Shown here one piece after another: positions 57,656 to 64,000 of a DNA stretch of 64,000 nt. Position 1 is the stretch's first letter, and each line of letters begins with the position of its first letter. The DNA is from Misgurnus anguillicaudatus (Eukaryota; Chordata; Actinopteri; Cypriniformes; Cobitidae), in contig NC_073358.2 of assembly GCF_027580225.2 (NCBI RefSeq), forward strand, positions 44,226,501-44,290,500, written 5' to 3'. The position numbers and the translations under genes were made by a program. The notes under the pieces were generated by a model that was not told the DNA's origin, did no database searches, and worked only from the letters and a program-made list of their open reading frames with translations.

Positions 57656-57853
57656 CCGTTTGTTCTTCTTGGAGTACGTGTTCTTCAGTAGTCGATCTTT
57701 GACTCGCTCCTGGTTTTGCCCGACGCTGGTGGCCAGATCGCCGAAGCCGTTCTCGTCTATGTCAGGGGTCACGTTTTCCTCCACCTCCTTCTGTCGTTTA
57801 ACCATGATCTCGTCCCATCTTTTCTTTTCCAGTTTTAATGGAGCATGTTTGTT
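57656..57853 (-). CDS. Internal coding exon of an unidentified protein (66 codons)
   Basis: This is the only convincing protein-coding exon I see. Read on the minus strand, a T-rich tract ending in TTTTTTAG precedes the first codon, and the last codon (CGG, Arg) is followed by GTGAGT, a near-consensus donor. The length is 198 bp, exactly 66 codons, so it is phase 0 at both ends and can be skipped without frame change. The peptide starts NKHAPLKLEKKRWDEIMVKR, continues through an acidic part (KEVEENVTPDIDENG), then GFGDLATSVGQNQERVK, and ends in a basic tail (NTYSKKNKR). It is highly charged with few hydrophobic residues, suggesting a cytosolic or nuclear linker or helical region rather than a secreted or membrane segment. 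Third codon positions are GC-rich against AT-rich flanks, which supports selection on coding. I do not recognise the family. Neighbouring exons are not visible within the window, so introns are long. Confidence 0.82.
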
Positions 57854-57880
57854 CTAAAAAACAAAAAACAACAACAACAG
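57854..57880 (-). other. Splice acceptor of the coding exon
   Basis: On the minus strand a run of T with only a few G or C ends in AG at 57855-57854, directly before the first exon codon AAC. The tract is long and uninterrupted by AG, as expected of a strong 3' splice site. Confidence 0.75.
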
Positions 57881-58438
57881 ATTATTTTTTTTAAATCTCA
57901 GAAAAGGCATACATAGTGCCAAACACATTCAGGTGATTTCCTGAAAATTTGTACAATATTTACATTTAATGCCCCCGTTGTAGAAAATTTGTAAAGAAAA
58001 TGGTAGAAAAGAAAAAAAAAACAGAATAGAAAAGAGTAAAAAAGAAGAAAAAAAACACAATAGTAAAAGTGAAGTAAGTACAGTTCAGCATGTGTTTCAT
58101 GATAATCTGAAGCAGTTTTTCCCTGCAGGCCTGATATCATTCCCTGTTACAACTCAATTACTGTGCGATTACAAACAAAACCCAACAAGACGGCAATGAC
58201 AAAACACTGTAATGCTTTGTAAACATGGCCTTGTCTGCTTAAATTGACTGCAGCTACTCGCAGACGGACAAACACATGCTTCTAATTCACTGAATAAAAG
58301 CCTGACTGCACCACATCTGAAATTTCATCAGAAAAACAAATCCACACTTTATTAAAAAAGAACACACAACAAGGTTTTCACACGATTGCGTGCACATATG
58401 TTACCATTTGTGTAGTTAACTGGCTAGTCGAGGTCACA
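57881..58438. other. Intron-like sequence upstream of the coding exon
   Basis: Strongly A-rich on the plus strand (T-rich on the gene strand) at 57990-58060. No upstream exon found. Confidence 0.5.
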
Positions 58439-58530
58439 TATAGGTCATACGGGATACTTTTTGCCTACTGTTTTATGAATACTATGAATTCTACTACTCG
58501 GCTTGCCTAGTTATTCGTCTACTATATAGT
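58439..58530. mobile_element. Fragment of the GGCTGTGTCCGAAAC-type MITE
   Basis: GGGATACTTTTTGCCTACTG and TACTACTCGGCTTGCCTA match the right part of 7709-8076. Confidence 0.55.
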
Positions 58531-60765
58531 ATGGAATTAGGTGGTTTTGAACACAGCGACTGCTTTATAAACTGGTTATTAAACACAAAGTCCATCTCCA
58601 AACTCAACACTTATTGGTTGAATCAGCGTTACGGAGTCAGGCTGGCCAGGAACCTCAAACAAACAAAGAAACGTATTGAAAGCACCATGTGTTCACACTT
58701 TTCGGAGGAAACAACCTATGAATATTTTATTTCTAGCTGTCTATGCGAATTAAACTGAAATTTAGGAAAATGTTTCAAGCAATGTCAAGTCACTGTGCCT
58801 AAGTATCACAGGAAGGATTTCAAGCCATTGATGTTAACTACAGCATACTAGATTTTGCTGTAAAATTCATGGCTGAAAAACAGATTTTTGCTTAGATCCC
58901 ATCATGGTTCAAATAGAGCACGTAATACGATTCAATTACGAAACCCACCGTGTCCTATGCATGCTCATCTTTCTCAGACAAAGAAGGGAAAGGGTGAAAA
59001 ATGTAACCTGACAAAAGAAATAAAGAGAAAATCTTACGCCATCTGGAAAGATTTTGGTATTTCAAATGGTTGGCGAACCCTAGACCATGTGGATTAAATT
59101 ATAACCGCTCGCTCCGATCGACCACAAGGCCTCAAACAGCAAACACAAAATCCACTGAGATTTGGTGGGATAATACAGAGAAAGTGACCTTATTCCCTGA
59201 AACTACCTGAATCTGTTAAGAAAACATATCCTAAATCTGGCAACCTGGATCATTGCAACAATATCTGGCAACCTAAACCTCATCAACACGGGAAGTTTGC
59301 GGTTACTCTGCCAACTCTCAACTTGCACCGTTCCTCTCGGTCCACCATTTATTTCACAAAGACCTAACACAAAAACAAACCTGAGGGAGTGTGTGATAAA
59401 GCCATTAACTGTGTAATTTATATCTGTTACAATGTTTTTTTTAACTATAAATATAAACTGGGAATCAACCACCCAAACGAAATCTCATCATGTATTTAAC
59501 AAAAATATACTGAAATATAAAGAAGATAAATATAATAAAGTCGCCACAAAATAAAAGATATCAATAGTTAACCTGATCTCTCTTTGAGCGGCCACAGCAG
59601 AAGACATGAGAAAGATTAAATATTGATCAATTCACAGTGGCTTTTTCTAAATAAAGACGATCAAAATGATAATGTTCAAGTGCCCATCTTATGACTGCTT
59701 TTCCACAAGTTAAATAGGTGTATGAGTTCCATAAAACATGTTTCAAAAGTTGTTTGCTCGAAATAGCTTGTAGGAAAAGATTGTTACCCATCTCTAGTAG
59801 CCTCTTGTTCAGTGCATTTCAGATTGTGCCGTTCTGAGGTGGTCATTACATATTTATGAGCTGCTGCTCCTTTGATCATGCCCCACTACTAACGTCATGT
59901 GCCAGTGCGCGTGCTCAGTGGTATCGTGAGCAGTACAGACCATACTGTGTTATTTTTATATATTATTATAAACGCCGGTTTATGTTGCCAACAGACAAAT
60001 CAAGCAAAAAAGTATCACTAATAAGTACACTCCATGAGAAGAAACATATGACACATAATGATTCCAGAGTAAATTGTGATGTAGCAGTCTCAACAATACA
60101 CTCGTTTTCCCTGGACAATGCTAACATATTCCTGTTATAAAACATTTTCAAACGCATTATTTTCGCAAATGAGAGAAATTTAGTCCATCAACTTGTCGAT
60201 TACGGATCCAGTGCTGATAGTTTACAATTTACACTGTGTGCAGCATTTGAACGCAACCTTTTAGTCACCTGCTCGGATCTTTAACCAGTTGGGTACAAAA
60301 TTACAAAACAATCACTGGCAGCTCTCTCTCGCAATTATTATAATTTCTTTGCTATGAAAAAACAATTACTTAAAGCTAAGTAGCTGTTAGTGGTATCGTT
60401 TAACATATAACCTGAGATAACAACACATCATGAGACAATAAAGAGAAAGGTCTCATAAAGGTTTTGTGAATTGGGTTTGCCTGCGTGTTGTGATTATTGT
60501 AATTGCCCTAAATTGGAGTCAAAGAGAAAACAATAATATAAAAAACACTTGGCTCAATCAGAAACTGTTGTTAGTATCTACAAGACAAGCAATAATTTTT
60601 AAGTGTGATGCTTTAACACAGCCTCACCCTGAATTCCCAGGCATGAGTGTAAGAATGTGACAAATCGACTTAAGAGTATCACTGTCAACAAGGCTTCATC
60701 AGAGAAACACAAGCATTATCTGACACCACACAAGAGTTGCATTAAGGGAAACAGCATGTCAACTC
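58531..60765. other. Non-coding, mostly unique stretch
   Basis: Frames up to 94 codons occur without exon signals. AT-rich, intron-like. Confidence 0.4.
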
Positions 60766-60792
60766 CGAGAGAGAGAGAGAGAGAGAGAGAGA
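60766..60792. repeat. (GA)n microsatellite
   Basis: About thirteen GA units. Confidence 0.93.
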
Positions 60793-60816
60793 CCCCATTT
60801 ACAGAGCACTTTGGTC

Positions 60817-60897
60817 CCAGAACATTTCCATAAAATTGGCAAAGAGGCTTTTGTGTGAACACAAACACGTTTCGGAAATGTTCTGGGATCGCTCCTG
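60817..60897. mobile_element. Short foldback (CCCAGAACATTTCC)
   Basis: GGTCCCAGAACATTTCC is inverted as GGAAATGTTCTGGGATC about 50 bp later, with TGTGTGAACACA at the centre. Probably a truncated fish MITE. Confidence 0.65.
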
Positions 60898-61123
60898 TAA
60901 AGAGGACCTAGTAACATTGCCGTAACATTCACGGAAAGCGTTCTGTGAGAACAAGACGCAAAAACAATGCCGTGAGGGGAATGGCGTAGTGGGGACGCGC
61001 GTGTTATCGCAACCAGATGGTATGGTTCAGCTCTTTGACACAGAGATTTAAACGCAGATCAACATTCACGACGAGAAATGTCTGCAAACTGGACAAAAGC
61101 AAAGATCAGGGAGCTCGTCACTA

Positions 61124-61193
61124 GGGCTGCAACTAACGTTTCATTTCATAATCAATAATCGGGCAATTATTTTTTCGATTAATCGACTAATGG
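61124..61193. mobile_element. Single hAT-like MITE end (TAGGGCTGCAACTAACG)
   Basis: TAGGGCTGCAACTAACGTTT followed by TTTTTCGATTAATCGACTAA matches the end at 34631-34712. The opposite end is missing. Confidence 0.6.
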
Positions 61194-61328
61194 GATAAAA
61201 TATTAATATTTACTTAATTACATGTTTTCACTTATAAGGCACTAAATTAGGGTATTAACGTGTAGAAGTGTACTTTTAAAAGTGCAAAAGCCTCTAAGGT
61301 ACTACTATGAACTCTTGAACCCCGTGAA

Positions 61329-61774
61329 CTATGAACCCCATCACTGTAAAAAAATTCCGTAGAAATTTGCAGCTGGGTTGCCGGTTACTTACCGTAGATT
61401 TAAATTTATGTTATTTACTGGCAACATTTTGTTCAAAGTTAAATGAACATTAAACATTTACAAGTCTTTGTCTTTACAGAATAAAACTAGAAAAACAGCA
61501 TCAAGCAAAACATTCCGGGAAACAAAATCTGAAGCAAAAAAACAGAAAAAGGTTGATGATGATTTCTGGTTCCCAGAATGCTTTGCATGAGGCTGTTATT
61601 GTATAGTTTTATTCTGTAAAGATAAAGACTGGTTAATATAAAAAAATGATTTAACTTTGAACAAACTCTTGCCAGTAAATAACATAAATTTAAATCTACG
61701 GTAAATTACCGGCAACCCAGCTGCAATACCATTGTAATTTCTACAGATTTTTTTTACAGCTGGGGTTCATAATA
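61329..61774. mobile_element. Foldback element (GCAGCTGGGTTGCCGGT arms)
   Basis: TATGAACCCCA..CTGTAAAAAA on the left is inverted as TTTTTTTTACAG..TGGGGTTCATA on the right. The inner arms GCAGCTGGGTTGCCGGT and ACCGGCAACCCAGCTGC are perfectly inverted, as are ATTTATGTTATTTACTGGCA and TGCCAGTAAATAACATAAAT. Confidence 0.9.
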
Positions 61775-62596
61775 TGACCTTTTTTTCTGACAGTGTAGAT
61801 TTGTGGCAAATCACACAACTTTTTAGAAAATGGAAAACTACTCAACCAATGCACACATTATGCAACAGATTGATACCTTCAAGATTTTGAATGTCCTTTT
61901 AACAAAACCTCTACCTGTCTCTCTAGTAAGCCAAAATCGACAAGCATTAACTCTGTAAACCTCATTAAAGATTTTATTGGATAAGCAATTAAGAGCTTTC
62001 TGTCTGGGAAAAGGTCAACTTTATTCAGCAAAAACAAATCCTTAGACACACCATAATACAGTGCCTTAGTTACAACTGATATACAGTATCTGGCAACACA
62101 GTAGCTTTGTAAAACACTAACCTGCATTATCAACCCACCACTATACATTACAATCCATTATTGTACCGCATAGTAGTTTCATAGCAAATGATAAAGCGCA
62201 CAATGTACCGTAAGTGGGTGTTTATACTTCTTTAAAGAGTTTAATTCTAAATGTGCAACTGGCAAAAACATATCTGCCAAAATCAATTAGCTTGTGGGAA
62301 ATTTCCCACCCCAGCAAGCCTCAACCTGGAAATGAAGCCAATATACTGCTGCTGACGGCCAGGGAAAGAGAGAGAGAGAGAGAAAGAGAGATTTGTTACA
62401 ACACTTCAGAAATATTTATCCCTGCTCTGTGGGCAGCACATAGATTTATGTGTATATGGTGAGCTGTTTCTGCACACGCTCAGATCGGTGGGATAAATCA
62501 CTGCGTTAGCAAGCAGAGTTAAATTGCATTGATTTAGCAGAGCGTTCGACAATGTGTTGGCAGTCTGTGCAAATGAATGGAGTTGTCAGCTCTTAT

Positions 62597-62598
<2 letters not shown>
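61775..62598. other. Non-coding stretch with a GA run
   Basis: GA run at about 62366-62391. Otherwise nothing recognised. Confidence 0.4.

Positions 62599-62599
<1 letters not shown>

Positions 62600-62682
<83 letters not shown>
62600..62682. repeat. (CA)n microsatellite, about 41 units
   Basis: Uninterrupted AC tract. Confidence 0.98.
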
Positions 62683-62685
<3 letters not shown>

Positions 62686-62898
62686 AATTAAGTCACATTG
62701 AAAGCACTATTAACAGTGACTCGTACAGCAGAGCTTTGCTATAACCACGAAACTCTGACAGAGCCTTAAAAGACTATGTGTTCTTAACTATATATACACA
62801 TTAATTATCTGTGGGCTTTAGGCGATAAAACCAAGTATGAAACGTATGCATGTATAAGGCACATTACCCATTATCATGAAAGTTTGGACATAATGACA

Positions 62899-63298
62899 TA
62901 GTGCTGGGCGATTTGGCCTAAAAATAAAATCTCCGATTTTATTTTTTTTAATTCGACTTCCGATTTTTTCCGATCCCCCACCCCACTTATTAAGAAAAGC
63001 AATAAGTACAAACGGCAGACAACTTGAAGCAAATTTTGCTTTAATTTATTCAAAAGCAAGACAAATGTAACCCCAATTTATGAGATGAATAATAAATAAA
63101 TAAACACCCTCTTGGAATCAAAGTCCCAGCTGTGTTTTACGTGTGCTACGATGTTGTTGATGTTGCTATAATAATGCTACGGAAGCCCCGGGCAGCCAAA
63201 AATGCGCCATTACAAAAAAATCGAATTACTTATTTTTTAAATCGCCCACAACAAAAAATTCGAATTAATTCATTAAATCGATTTTTCGCCCAGGCCTA
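62899..63298. mobile_element. hAT-like MITE with exact 8-bp target duplication TAATGACA
   Basis: The ends are TAGTGCTGGGCGATTTGG and the inverse TTTTTCGCCCAGGCCTA. TAATGACA flanks both (62891-62898 and 63299-63306). 400 bp; AAATCGAATTACTT/AATTCGACTT phrases inside and no ORF. Confidence 0.93.
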
Positions 63299-63306
63299 TA
63301 ATGACA

Positions 63307-63500
63307 GCTTGCAAGTTCATGGGGGAGAAAAGAGAACATAGCTCGACTCTCTTAAATACTTGATTGACCATTGCATCTCCTACAATGAACTAGTTTCACA
63401 TCTGTTTTTTTTTTCACTTTGCAGTCCCTTTCGTCTAGCAATAAAATCTTGCTAACACCACAATAAGTTTGTATTTCTTGAGTAAGGGACAGCCAACATT
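63307..63500. other. Short non-coding gap
   Basis: Nothing recognised. Confidence 0.4.
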
Positions 63501-63675
63501 GATATGTGGTTCCCACATGAATCCTGTCTAGGCAGCATGGGTTCCATGTGGGCATGGGCTTAACATGGGCAATATATATGTGGGTCCCATGTCGGTTTCA
63601 CTATGTGGGTCACATATAAGTTTGCCCATGTGGCATGATAATATGGGACCCTTGTAGGACCTATGTGGGCAAAAA
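63501..63675. repeat. ATGTGGG/CCCAT short tandem-like repeat
   Basis: Repeated ATGTGGGTCCCAT, CATGTGGGCATGGGC and ATGTGGGTCACAT phrases in both orientations, a common fish interspersed repeat. Confidence 0.65.
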
Positions 63676-63819
63676 TAATTTTTATGCTTGAAATACATAT
63701 TTTAACTATTAAAATAATTACTTTTAGTTGATTGTCACTTTTATACAAAGAGCTAATAATATCACATATATGATCTGATCAGGGCCCGGTTCCCCAAAAC
63801 CTTCTTATCGTAGTAGTTC
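63676..63819. other. Short non-coding gap
   Basis: AT-rich; GGGCCCGGTTCCCCAAAACC near 63782 resembles a repeat fragment. Confidence 0.4.
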
Positions 63820-63823
63820 TTAA

Positions 63824-64000
63824 AGGAATATTCAATTTTCTTAAAAGAAAAATCCAAATAATTTACTCACCACCATGTCATCCAAAATGTTGATGTCTTT
63901 CTTTGTTCAGTCGAGAAGAAATTATGTTTTTTGAGGAAAACATTGCAGGATTTTTCTCATTTTAATGGACTTTAATAGAACCCAACATTTAATACTTAAC
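63824..64000. mobile_element. Foldback family D, left arm, cut by the window end
   Basis: TTAA at 63820-63823, then AGGAATATTCAATTTTC, CACCACCATGTCATCC and GTCGAGAAGAAATTATG. It is nearly identical to 18543-18720. The right arm lies outside the window. Confidence 0.93.

Noticed and set aside
57456..57857. 133-codon plus-strand frame
   Set aside because: It is the antisense shadow of the minus-strand exon, whose splice sites fit only the minus strand.

Overview
The window looks like nuclear DNA from a ray-finned fish, most likely a cypriniform (carp, minnow, danio or loach type). The reasons are the AT-rich background, long CA, GA and GATA microsatellites, tRNA-derived SINE fragments, a LINE reverse-transcriptase piece, a Tc1-like transposase remnant, and a very high density of short foldback and hAT-like DNA elements of kinds familiar from fish genomes. 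Nothing looks bacterial or viral: there are no dense ORFs, operons or ribosome binding sites. Almost all short open frames are chance ORFs or translations of tandem repeats.

Only one stretch has the hallmarks of a real protein-coding exon: minus strand, 57656-57853, 198 bp, 66 codons, phase 0 at both ends, with a good polypyrimidine/AG acceptor and a GTGAGT donor. I do not recognise the protein. The rest is best read as intron or intergenic desert around that gene. Some non-repetitive stretches (17.56-17.83, 20.58-20.90, 33.88-34.10, 37.48-37.96 and 42.05-42.44 kb) have the texture of conserved non-coding regulatory DNA, but this cannot be shown without alignment.

Layout. 1-5 kb: two foldback elements, a TA/GA microsatellite and a TTAA-flanked MITE. 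5-13.2 kb: nested hAT-like and foldback elements, GCTGGTTT-type repeats, two more TTAA MITEs and a hAT-like element with an exact 8-bp target duplication. 13.2-25 kb: mostly unique, with foldbacks, a long TG repeat and candidate regulatory blocks. 25-30 kb: a stack of nested elements, an ACCCA repeat cluster and further foldbacks. 31.5-32.7 kb: an AT-rich tandem repeat interrupted by a LINE fragment. 33-38.7 kb: mostly unique, with a tRNA-Ala-like SINE. 38.7-41.7 kb: two hAT-like MITEs with 8-bp duplications. 42-44.5 kb: candidate regulatory DNA, a 186-bp GATA array and CTCF-like motifs. 44.5-48 kb: a composite of nested elements. 49-56.8 kb: three unrelated minisatellites with units of about 16, 21 and 26 bp. 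57-64 kb: the coding exon, intron-like DNA and more foldback/hAT elements, the last running off the window end.

Because only one exon is visible, no pathway can be inferred. The strongest signal is in the mobile DNA. Several sequence-unrelated families all sit between TTAA and begin AGG or AGC, and a separate family makes 5-bp duplications. Four hAT-like elements keep perfect 8-bp duplications, and one element family carries an identical CTCF-like motif in both copies.
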